Below are positions 50,854 through 58,677 of a DNA stretch of 64,000 bases, one piece after another. Position 1 is the first letter of the stretch. Each line of letters starts with the position of its first letter. The position numbers and the translations under genes are program-made. Below the pieces are notes generated by a model, which saw only the letters and a list, made by a program, of their open reading frames with translations, made no database searches and had not been told where the DNA came from. Source of the DNA: Abditibacteriaceae bacterium (GTDB lineage Bacteria > Armatimonadota > Abditibacteriia > Abditibacteriales > Abditibacteriaceae); the NCBI GenBank assembly GCA_019239895.1, contig JAFAZH010000048.1, positions 1-64,000 on the forward strand, written 5' to 3'.

Positions 50854-51648
50854 CTATTGTGATCTAACTCCACTTATTCTTTGCTGTGCCATTGCTACAT
50901 ATTGAGCATCTTGTTCAATACCCAGCCAATTCCTATCACAGTTCTGCGCCACCACAGCAGTTGTGCCAGAACCGAGGAAAGGATCAAGCACCAAGTCACC
51001 GGGGTTACTGCTCGACAAAATGATGCGCTCGATTAGTTCACAGGGTTTCTGGGAGGGGTGGCCGACTTTTTCGCGGGAAGCACCTTTTAAGGAAGGGATA
51101 CGCCAGAGGTTGGTGGCATATTTACCTTTGTCCAGATGGGTCTGGCGTGCAACCGTATCCTTATAACGATTGTCCTTGAGGTACTTGGCTTTAGTGGCTG
51201 CATCGTAAGGCTCGCGCACAGCATCTTTATTGAAGAGCACGGGGCCGGGCTTGCGCAGCACGAGAATCATCTCATAAGCCGGGGTGAAGCTGTCTCGCCG
51301 CTCGTTATAGCCCACCACGCGATCCCAGATGATGAGGTCGTGGAACTCCCAGGTTGGCACAGCGGCCTGACTCTTTTTAGAGCGAGTCGCCTGCGACATC
51401 AGGTGCAGCATGACGTGCTCGCGTTTGCCTAATTGCCCAAAACAGTAAAGCAAGCCGCCGGGCACCAGCAGGCGCAAGGCCGCTTGCAGCCAACGCGCCG
51501 ACCATTGGAGATACGCTTCCTCATCGGGCCACTGGGTGTCCCACGCTTGCTCGGTCAGTACCTGAAAATAAGGCGGGTCGGCAATGATGAGCCGGGCGCA
51601 AGCTGCTGGTAAGCGCCGCATGACTGAAATACATTCGCCCTCAAGCAC
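50854..51648 (-). CDS. Beta-class DNA methyltransferase (orphan)
   Basis: The catalytic motif DPPYFQ (motif IV) is near the N-terminus and the AdoMet motif DPFLGSGTTAVVAQ is near the C-terminus, the order of beta-class N6-adenine or N4-cytosine methyltransferases. A target-recognition region with RVVGYNERRDSFTPAYEMILVL lies between, and HPSQKP precedes the SAM motif. No restriction enzyme gene is adjacent, so it is an orphan. The start is uncertain: GTG 51648 is the first usual start in frame, but the frame stays open about 25 codons further upstream with no ATG. A trailing terminator lies at 50595-50635. Confidence 0.85.
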   Translation of the reverse strand: MLEGECISVMRRLPAACARLIIADPPYFQVLTEQAWDTQWPDEEAYLQWSARWLQAALRLLVPGGLLYCFGQLGKREHVMLHLMSQATRSKKSQAAVPTWEFHDLIIWDRVVGYNERRDSFTPAYEMILVLRKPGPVLFNKDAVREPYDAATKAKYLKDNRYKDTVARQTHLDKGKYATNLWRIPSLKGASREKVGHPSQKPCELIERIILSSSNPGDLVLDPFLGSGTTAVVAQNCDRNWLGIEQDAQYVAMAQQRISGVRSQ

Positions 51649-51731
51649 AGTGTTGAGCAGTGGGCCAGGAGGGTCAGCTTTGCGAGTGATGTTGGCAGTT
51701 CCTTTTCAGTGGATAATGTTGGGGTGCGAGA

Positions 51732-54158
51732 TTATTCCGGCTTCACATTGCGTTGCCAGGAGAGGTTAGTCAGTGCGGTCTGGGCAACGGCTCCGGCTTC
51801 ACTGGGGAGGGGTTGGGGTGAATACTTGGCCTGGGCATAGAGATTGGTTAATTGACGTAAGGGTGTCGGGTCGCGCAACTCCAATTCCGTTTCGGCGGCT
51901 TGTAACCACTCAACCGGCGTTTCCCAATGGGCACGGGGCCTAAAGCGGCGGGTCATAACTTTTGCCGCGCGCCCGTAGGTATTGAATACTATCCGTCGCG
52001 TGGCATCATCACTCAGGTGAGCATGATTCGGTAAGAGCCAACGCAGCGTCGGGCCGCCCAAACCCTGGCGGCGACCAACCAGCACGACGCCTATACTGAT
52101 TAAGCACAGGCTGCCCAGCGCCAGGGCCAGATGGTTCTGTTGAAGCCATTTCCTGTCAGCCGCCAGCAAACCCGTCAGCACATCGGTCCAGGTATCCCAC
52201 CAGTTGGGTGCATTGTTGCCCCGGTCATCAGTGGGCGTGGCATCCAGGGTGGCCCATCCCCAATTCGGCACCCACACTTCCGTCCAGGCATGGGCACTCG
52301 ACTCATAAATAGTGCCAATTGTCCCCGAAGTGTCCCATTCAGGATTTACAAAGCCGCTAACCACCCGCGCCGGAATACCTGCCGCACGACAAAGCACAGT
52401 TAAGGCTCCTGCGTAATAGGTGCAATAGCCACGCTGACTCTTAAATAAAAAGTAGTCGGTAGCATCTTGCCCAGCCGGTATTTCCGGCGGGTGCAAAGTA
52501 TAGGTGCCGACGCCGCGTACATAGAGTTCCAGCCGTTGGGCACGCGCATAGTCACTGGCGTCGGCATCCGCTTTGTGGGTTTCGCGCAGTGCCAGTCGCC
52601 GCACGCGGCAGCCTGGCGGCAAGGTGCTGGGCAGTGCCAGATAAAGTTGGCGTTCTTGTGGCGACAGCGCCGCCCGTGGGTTGGGATGCTGCTGACGGTA
52701 TAAAGGTGGTGAGCCACGCAAGCCCGTATATTCTCCGCCAGGCGGCACCTCGCTGATGATTTGCGCCACGCCGCCCCGATCCAACACGCCCACTTCAGCC
52801 GAATTATCTTTACGTATAAAAATGCGTTCCGGGCTACTCACATCTCCACTGTAATACAACAAACGCAGCAAGCGAGCTTCGGGCAACATGGGCACATAGC
52901 CAAAACTGAGACTACGGGCCATCACAGTCTGGCGCACTAACATGCGAGGCGCACCAAAATTATGAGTAATAGGCGTTTTGCCCGCCCCGGCTCCTGCGGC
53001 CAGGCCGCGCCGGGCCACGTCATAACCATAGTAAATTGGTGGCTCACTTCTACCGCTCGGCCCATATAAGTGCATAAATGATGCACCGGACGGATAGGAA
53101 CGTGGATTAAAATTCAGCACGGGTGAAGTTCGCGGCAAGATCGAGCGCAGAACTTCTTCATCATGCGTGCGGGGCGTCTGTGACCAAATTGAGCCATCAT
53201 AGCGAGCTAACGTGAAAAGACGCCAGTAGGCAGGATGTATGGCGTGATCCGACGGCAATATCGCTTGAACTTGCCAGAGTGGTCGGCGTGAGGGCAGGGC
53301 GGGCGCTGAAGTGAAATCAATCTGGCGTTCCGGCCCGGCATTGATGGCCACATCCGGCAGAAAGGCCAAGCGCGTCAGGCGCGAAGCCAGGGAGGACATC
53401 CAGCTTTCAGCTTTGCCCTTCTCATCGTTGTCCCGGCTGGTCAAGGTATAAGACAGCAGCATCGCGCAGAGCAAGGAAAAGCCCATGACGGTCGCCAGGC
53501 TGCGCGCCGATAGCTTTACATCCTGCCCCGGCATAATGGAGGGCAAGCGACCAATGATCCCATGCCGGGCTTCAGCGCGATGGTCAAGGGCGAATAGCAC
53601 GGCTGAAATCAGTGACCATAACAAGAAATAGGCGACCACCTGTGGCCCCCGATGCACAACGATGAGCAAGAGTAGGACGGAAAAAGAAGGTAAGGCACAG
53701 AGCACAGCGTCATTGTCGTTGATGATGGCGAGGCAGCGAAACACGGCAAACAGCAAAAAGACCTGCATCAGCAGTTCAAAGGGATACTCCGTGCTATATC
53801 TGCCAATAAACTGGTAAAAATCGGATGTAAAAGCTCGTGTCAGCAGAGGTATAATGTCGTGAAAGCGATATAAGGCGGCGGCGGTGGTTAAAACGACTAC
53901 CGCACTGTTGATGACTGGGCGGCGGATGCGGTAACTGCCAATGCGCAAGCCCGACCAGCGCAGATACAGCGAAATGGGCAGACCCAGCAGAGTCACCCCG
54001 GCTAACAAGGCGGCGAACCCGTTGGGAATGCGTAATTGAGCCGCCGCCACAGCAATTAGAGTACACGCATAGGCGGCACCATAGCGAATCGCTAACTCCC
54101 ATGGGGGCGGCGCGGCGACAGTGCGAGTTTGAACTCTAACGGGCGGCGTAATTTGCAT
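51732..54158 (-). CDS. TgpA-like membrane transglutaminase-fold protein
   Basis: Seven or so N-terminal membrane helices lead to an extracytoplasmic transglutaminase-like domain. Its Cys-His-Asp features are FKSQRGYCTYYAGALTVLCRAAGIPARVVSGF (Cys), ESSAHAWTEVW (His) and WATLDATPTD (Asp). A last membrane helix and a C-terminal DUF4129-like part (GRAAKVMTRRFRPRAHWETPVEWL) follow. This is the TgpA layout. The frame opens at 54215, but ATG 54158 (QITPPVRV) fits the overlap with the upstream DUF58 gene, whose stop is at 54136. The physiological substrate of TgpA proteins is not settled. Confidence 0.87.
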   Translation of the reverse strand: MQITPPVRVQTRTVAAPPPWELAIRYGAAYACTLIAVAAAQLRIPNGFAALLAGVTLLGLPISLYLRWSGLRIGSYRIRRPVINSAVVVLTTAAALYRFHDIIPLLTRAFTSDFYQFIGRYSTEYPFELLMQVFLLFAVFRCLAIINDNDAVLCALPSFSVLLLLIVVHRGPQVVAYFLLWSLISAVLFALDHRAEARHGIIGRLPSIMPGQDVKLSARSLATVMGFSLLCAMLLSYTLTSRDNDEKGKAESWMSSLASRLTRLAFLPDVAINAGPERQIDFTSAPALPSRRPLWQVQAILPSDHAIHPAYWRLFTLARYDGSIWSQTPRTHDEEVLRSILPRTSPVLNFNPRSYPSGASFMHLYGPSGRSEPPIYYGYDVARRGLAAGAGAGKTPITHNFGAPRMLVRQTVMARSLSFGYVPMLPEARLLRLLYYSGDVSSPERIFIRKDNSAEVGVLDRGGVAQIISEVPPGGEYTGLRGSPPLYRQQHPNPRAALSPQERQLYLALPSTLPPGCRVRRLALRETHKADADASDYARAQRLELYVRGVGTYTLHPPEIPAGQDATDYFLFKSQRGYCTYYAGALTVLCRAAGIPARVVSGFVNPEWDTSGTIGTIYESSAHAWTEVWVPNWGWATLDATPTDDRGNNAPNWWDTWTDVLTGLLAADRKWLQQNHLALALGSLCLISIGVVLVGRRQGLGGPTLRWLLPNHAHLSDDATRRIVFNTYGRAAKVMTRRFRPRAHWETPVEWLQAAETELELRDPTPLRQLTNLYAQAKYSPQPLPSEAGAVAQTALTNLSWQRNVKPE

Positions 54159-55812
54159 AAGCAGGTTGTTCCAGTAACTCGCGCAAAGCCTGGCGAATCG
54201 GAGGGGCAAACTCACGCGGCGTGTCGGGCGCTGGCGCTACTGTGATAACATCTATGCCACTTTCTTGCAGAGCTTGCTGTTGCGCTCGGTAAGCCTCTGG
54301 CGTTACGGCCACATCTCCAGCGGCAATAGCCAATTGAGTATGGCTCTCCCATCGCTGGTGCGGCACATCCGAGGTGCCCCGCCGCTTGCCTGCACGCCGC
54401 CCACGCGCCACATCGGCCTGGCGGGAGTAAGACGTTTGGCGTCGCCACAGGTTTGCCTTATCTAAGCTCAGAAACGCTGCCCCATCTACCAAAGCAACAT
54501 GCAGGCGTGCCCCCCGCGCTCGCCACTGCATAGCACACTGCGGCACGTCGGGTGCTAACGAAGCGGTTACCACGAAAACTTCATAGCTCGCTGGTAAGCC
54601 ACCTAAAAGTCCAGTGATAGCTTGACTGAGCGGCATAGTGCGCTCGGCATTGGCATCAGCCAGGGCTTCAATAACATGACTCAAAGACTGAGTTGGGGTG
54701 CTGCCTGGCTCCGCAGTCGTCACTTTCAGCGGTTGCCCATCCAGGCGTAAAAGGGTATAAGGCCGATTCGATTCGCTCCAGGCGTTGCATAGCGAGGCAA
54801 CGAGGCGTAGGCCAAATTCTGTGGTGGTCACCGTGTCTTCACCCCAGGTCGTCTGTGCCGCGCCATCCCACACGACTAGACACTGATCTTGTGCAGTCTG
54901 ATGAAACTCTTTAACGACTAAGTGCCCGTGCCGTGCCGTGGAGCGCCAATGCACGCGTCGCAAATCATCGCCCGCCACATAAGGGCGAGTGCCACGCAAC
55001 TCTTCACTCTGGCCTAACCTGCGCGACATCCGCGTCACACCCATCTGGCCCGACGCCGCTCCCGTTTCGGCTTTCATGGCTGTATCATGCAAAGAAATCA
55101 TCGCTGGCCCAATGATTAATTGAGCATCAGGATTATCTTCCTGGGGTTGTCTTTGACCATTGTAAGGTGAGGTGTTGATTCGCCCTAACCCATTATCAGC
55201 ATTATCTTTTGCAGCTTTTGTGGTTTTTGGGGCGGCTGCCTTGGCTCTGCTTTTATCCCCAGCGCCAATGCGCTTTTGCATACGGAAGAGTCCTAAGACA
55301 TCGGAACCCATGAGGCGCACGCCCTGCATCCGGTAGCGGCCACGCGGCAGACGGCTCAACGGTAGAGTTGACTCAATGCTCGCGCCAGAAGGCAGGGCTT
55401 CCATCAGAAAGCGGCGCGTGATGATCTCGTCACGGGACAGAGACTTCAAACTGACTTCCAGTAAAACACCAATTTTGTTAAGAGTGCCCGCATTGGCAAG
55501 CTGCACTTCCATCAACGGGCCAGATAAGGCCGGTTCTCGGCTTATTCCAGAGGGTGTTTCATCGCCATCAACAACATCATATTCGCTTGGCAACAGGGGT
55601 TCGACTTCGACACTTTCTGCTGTGCGAGTCTCGGAGATATGCCATTCACAGCTAAGCCCCACGAGGGAAAGTAAGGCAATGCCCAAGGAAGAGACGAGAA
55701 TACCAACCGACAACCAGGTCAGGACGTAGAACGTCGGCAGCACATTGACGAACGCGATGAGATAGAGGCAAAACCCCACAATCCCAACCAACACAGCGCG
55801 TTGCGTAATCAT
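54136..55812 (-). CDS. DUF58 domain protein
   Basis: Two N-terminal membrane helices (VGIVGFCLYLIAFVNVLP, VSSLGIALLSLVGL) precede a long variable part. The DUF58 core follows: EELRGTRPYVAGDDLRRVHWRSTARHGHLVVKEF, then a VWA-like QCLVVWDGA and a C-terminal region. DUF58 proteins are usually encoded with a MoxR AAA+ ATPase and a TgpA transglutaminase. Here the TgpA gene overlaps by 23 bp and the MoxR gene is not adjacent. Role unknown. 558 residues. Confidence 0.85.
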   Translation of the reverse strand: MITQRAVLVGIVGFCLYLIAFVNVLPTFYVLTWLSVGILVSSLGIALLSLVGLSCEWHISETRTAESVEVEPLLPSEYDVVDGDETPSGISREPALSGPLMEVQLANAGTLNKIGVLLEVSLKSLSRDEIITRRFLMEALPSGASIESTLPLSRLPRGRYRMQGVRLMGSDVLGLFRMQKRIGAGDKSRAKAAAPKTTKAAKDNADNGLGRINTSPYNGQRQPQEDNPDAQLIIGPAMISLHDTAMKAETGAASGQMGVTRMSRRLGQSEELRGTRPYVAGDDLRRVHWRSTARHGHLVVKEFHQTAQDQCLVVWDGAAQTTWGEDTVTTTEFGLRLVASLCNAWSESNRPYTLLRLDGQPLKVTTAEPGSTPTQSLSHVIEALADANAERTMPLSQAITGLLGGLPASYEVFVVTASLAPDVPQCAMQWRARGARLHVALVDGAAFLSLDKANLWRRQTSYSRQADVARGRRAGKRRGTSDVPHQRWESHTQLAIAAGDVAVTPEAYRAQQQALQESGIDVITVAPAPDTPREFAPPIRQALRELLEQPAYANYAAR

Positions 55813-55821
55813 AGCGTAGGT

Positions 55822-55930
55822 GGTAGTCGGTGGTCAGTTGTCGGTGGTCAGTAGTGAAGACCTGGTTAGAACGACTTCGTTAGCCTTTGGTTTTCCTAAA
55901 CCGACCACCGACAACTGACCACCGACTACC
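55822..55930. repeat. Long inverted repeat (GGTGGTCAG/CTGACCACC words)
   Basis: Arms 55822-55849 and 55903-55930 are perfect 28-nt complements built of GTCGGTGGTC words, with a 53-nt spacer. The right arm supplies the smpB stop codon (SNR-stop) on the minus strand. Confidence 0.9.
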
Positions 55931-56429
55931 GATTACTCATTTCCCGTTGCGCGTCACGACGGGCCTCACGCTCGTTGATGACCTGACGCTTGTCGTGCGT
56001 CTTGCGGCCTTTGCCAATCCCTAATTCCAGTTTGGCTTTGCCACGCGTGAAGTAAAACTTGAGTGGAACTAAAGTGTAGCCTTTTTGCTGCACTCGCACC
56101 GCTAACTTATCAATCTGGGCACGGTGTAAAAGGAGTTTCCGTTTACGGCGCGGCTCCACATTATAGATATTGCCCTGTTCATAGGGCGCGATATGCATCC
56201 CATGCACCCAGACTTCAGGCCGGTCGTGAGGGCCGGGTTCCACTCGCGCATAAGCCTCGGCAAATTGCACCTGGCCCTGGCGCGCACTCTTCACTTCGGT
56301 GCCCGTTAACTCCATACCAACTTCAAGGGACTCCTCAATGTCGTAACTAAAGCGCCCACGCCGATTGACAGCGATAGTGCGATCTGCCACCTTTTTCTCT
56401 TGTTCTTTTGCCTTTTTGTCCTTGGCCAT
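55926..56429 (-). CDS. smpB: SsrA-binding protein SmpB
   Basis: The OB-like fold motifs are GRFSYDIEESLEVGMELTGTEVKSARQGQVQFAEAYARVE, HGMHIAPYEQGNIYNVEPRRKRKLLLH and LVPLKFYFTRGKAKLELGIGKGRKTHDKR. The C-terminal basic helix is shortened at a stop in the adjacent inverted repeat. SmpB delivers tmRNA to stalled ribosomes. The 167 residues include an N-terminal Lys/Glu-rich lead. No ssrA (tmRNA) gene was recognised in the window. Confidence 0.95.
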   Translation of the reverse strand: MAKDKKAKEQEKKVADRTIAVNRRGRFSYDIEESLEVGMELTGTEVKSARQGQVQFAEAYARVEPGPHDRPEVWVHGMHIAPYEQGNIYNVEPRRKRKLLLHRAQIDKLAVRVQQKGYTLVPLKFYFTRGKAKLELGIGKGRKTHDKRQVINEREARRDAQREMSNR

Positions 56430-56447
56430 TGTTACTTTCCAAAAGAG

Positions 56448-56588
56448 AATCTCACGCAGAGGCGCAGAGGGCGCGGAGAGTTTGAAATAGAAGATCGAGG
56501 ATAGAGGATCGTTGCCTATTTCGATTCTCTATCTTCTATCCTCCATCCTCAAAAACTCTCCGCGCCCTCTGCGCCTCTGCGTGAGATT
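56448..56588. repeat. Long inverted repeat, 35-nt perfect arms
   Basis: Arms 56448-56482 and 56554-56588 are perfect 35-nt complements of CGCAGAGG/CTCTGCG words. Its spacer contains a nested imperfect dyad and a CGATTCTCTATCTTCTATCC word shared with 45353-45476. It lies between smpB and the HEAT-repeat gene. Confidence 0.92.
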
Positions 56589-56601
56589 AAATAAAGCTCA
56601 A

Positions 56602-58494
56602 CTACCCACCATTGCTATTCACGGCATTAGCGGCGCTTTGGGCAGCGGCGGCGGTGCTGCGGGCAGCCAGAATCGCGGCTTTGGGCTTAATCGTGGCACT
56701 GTTGATAATCGGCTGCGGCATCATGCGATGTTCTGGGCGTGGCTCCACTTTGCGCCCGCGCCGCAGACTGGGTAACACGGAATCAATCACTGCCGTGACC
56801 AGATGCTCATCAATCTTGCGTTGGCGTTCCAGAGCGGGCACCGACCGCTTATCACCCAGGCGACCCAACGATTCTACCACGCTACGGCGCACACTCTCAC
56901 GGGGGTCATTAAGGGCTTTGATAAGAGGGATAACTGCCGCCACATCGCCAATATCTCCTAACGATAGAGCCGCATGATAGCGCACGCTCCACTCGCTATC
57001 CTTAAGTGCCTCACAGAGCACTGGCACCGCTTGCTTATCAGCCAATGACCCCAAACCCTGGGCCGCGGCGAGCCGCACCACCCAATCCGGGTCTTTAAGG
57101 GCCGTGGTCAACGGTTCGAGACTGGCCTTGCCGCCAATGCCCGCCACCGCTTTAACGGCGGAGTAACGCACATCTTGAATCGGGTCATGCAACAGCGATT
57201 GCAGGTGCTTTGCTGCCTTGGGGTCGCCAATTTCACCTAAGGCCAAGGCCGCATAACGGCGCACGCGTACATTTTCGTCTTTGAGCGCCGCCACCAAAGG
57301 CCCTAAAGCCCGCGAATCCTTTAAGTGACCCAGCGCCTCGGCAACCCAACGGCGCACCGTATGATTCGAGTGCTTGAGCGCATTATTGAGAGCAGGCACC
57401 GCCGCTTCACCGGTCTTGACCAGGGCATCGGCGGCGGCCTTACGCACATCTACGGAAGGTGAATCAAGGCACTGAATCAGGTTATCAATGCCACGCTCAT
57501 CGCCTAAGCGACCCAGGGCTTCCGCCGTGTGCCGCACTAAGTCCATATTCTCGGATTCCAGGAAACCAAGCAGCGGGACGGTGGCCTTAGCCGAACCTAA
57601 TTCGCCCAGGGCGATAATCATCGCCTTTTGCACTTCGGTGGTTTCATTGGCCAGCCGCTCGATTAATAAACTGGCGACTGATTTGCGGCCTAGCTTACCT
57701 AAAACTTCACTCGACCAGCGGCGCACCGAGTCATCGGGTGAATTAAGAGACTCCATCAACGGTTCAACGGCTGGCTCCCCTAGGAGGGAGAGGGCGTTGA
57801 CAGCAGCCCGTTGCACATTGAGCGATGAGTCGGCCAAAGCCTGCACGAGCGGTTGCACACAGCGTTCATTGCCAATTTCGCCTAACGCTGTCGCTGAAGC
57901 CATGCGCACCTGGAAAGTCGCGCCGGAGTTCAAGGCCCGCGCCAGTGGTTTGATAGCGGGTTGCCCCAGTTTCACGATTTCGTCAATAATGGGGCGTTGG
58001 GTCGTCTCGCTCTTGCCTTCTAATTCGGAGAGCAACTCCTGCACGCGCATTTCCTTGGCCGTAATCGTGGTTGGCCCTTTTTCTGGCGACGAGTTTTCTA
58101 CAGCAGGCTTATCTAAAACGGTATCAATTTTTTCGGGGACAGTTTGGCTAGTAGGGTTTTGATCTTCTAAAACTTTCACAGACACAACTTTCTCAGTAGC
58201 TTTTTTACTGGTGGTTTTTTTAGGAGCAGCATTTTTAGGAGCAGCATTTGCAGCGGGCGGCGGCGTGGCAGCCACCTCTTTATGGCTCGCCACGGGCTTG
58301 GCTTTGGCGCTTACGGTTTTGGAATCAACTTTAGCCTCGGTCTTTTTCGCTTTGGGTTGAGCGGCTGCCGCTTTGGAAGGAACAGACTTAACTGGCGGAC
58401 TCTTAACAGCAGCCACTTTAGACTTTTCAGGTTTAGACTTCTTAGGAGAGTCTTTTGGCGCGGCGACGGCGCGGGACGAGGAAGAACCGGACAT
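56602..58494 (-). CDS. HEAT-repeat (PBS lyase-type) protein with a basic N-terminus
   Basis: About 150 N-terminal residues are Lys/Ala/Pro-rich (KKSKPEKSKVAAVKS, VASHKEVAATPPP) and probably disordered. About 12 HEAT/PBS-lyase repeats follow, with the pattern RPLVQALADSSLNVQRAAVNAL or VPLIKALNDPRESVRRSVVESLGRLGD. Such solenoids bind other proteins. The frame opens at 58554, but AAGGAG sits 9 nt before the ATG at 58494 (SGSSSSR). 630 residues. No enzymatic domain is present. Confidence 0.88.
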   Translation of the reverse strand: MSGSSSSRAVAAPKDSPKKSKPEKSKVAAVKSPPVKSVPSKAAAAQPKAKKTEAKVDSKTVSAKAKPVASHKEVAATPPPAANAAPKNAAPKKTTSKKATEKVVSVKVLEDQNPTSQTVPEKIDTVLDKPAVENSSPEKGPTTITAKEMRVQELLSELEGKSETTQRPIIDEIVKLGQPAIKPLARALNSGATFQVRMASATALGEIGNERCVQPLVQALADSSLNVQRAAVNALSLLGEPAVEPLMESLNSPDDSVRRWSSEVLGKLGRKSVASLLIERLANETTEVQKAMIIALGELGSAKATVPLLGFLESENMDLVRHTAEALGRLGDERGIDNLIQCLDSPSVDVRKAAADALVKTGEAAVPALNNALKHSNHTVRRWVAEALGHLKDSRALGPLVAALKDENVRVRRYAALALGEIGDPKAAKHLQSLLHDPIQDVRYSAVKAVAGIGGKASLEPLTTALKDPDWVVRLAAAQGLGSLADKQAVPVLCEALKDSEWSVRYHAALSLGDIGDVAAVIPLIKALNDPRESVRRSVVESLGRLGDKRSVPALERQRKIDEHLVTAVIDSVLPSLRRGRKVEPRPEHRMMPQPIINSATIKPKAAILAARSTAAAAQSAANAVNSNGG

Positions 58495-58574
58495 GTCAAG
58501 CGACTCCTTGGGGAGAAAATGCGCTAAGCTATAACAAATATACCAAATTTGCAAGCTTTTGACAATGTGAGGGG

Positions 58575-58669
58575 GGGTATGGGGTTCAGGGTATAGGGTT
58601 TAGGATATAGAGTCAGAACATGGCACTCACTGGTGCTGATCTAAGCCCCATACCCTGAACCCCATACCC
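58575..58669. repeat. Long inverted repeat (GGGTATGGGGTTCAGG words)
   Basis: Arms 58575-58594 and 58650-58669 are perfect 20-nt complements. They share the GGGTTCAGGGT word with the 43994-44077 repeat. It separates the HEAT-repeat gene from the giant surface gene. Confidence 0.9.
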
Positions 58670-58677
58670 TTCAACTT

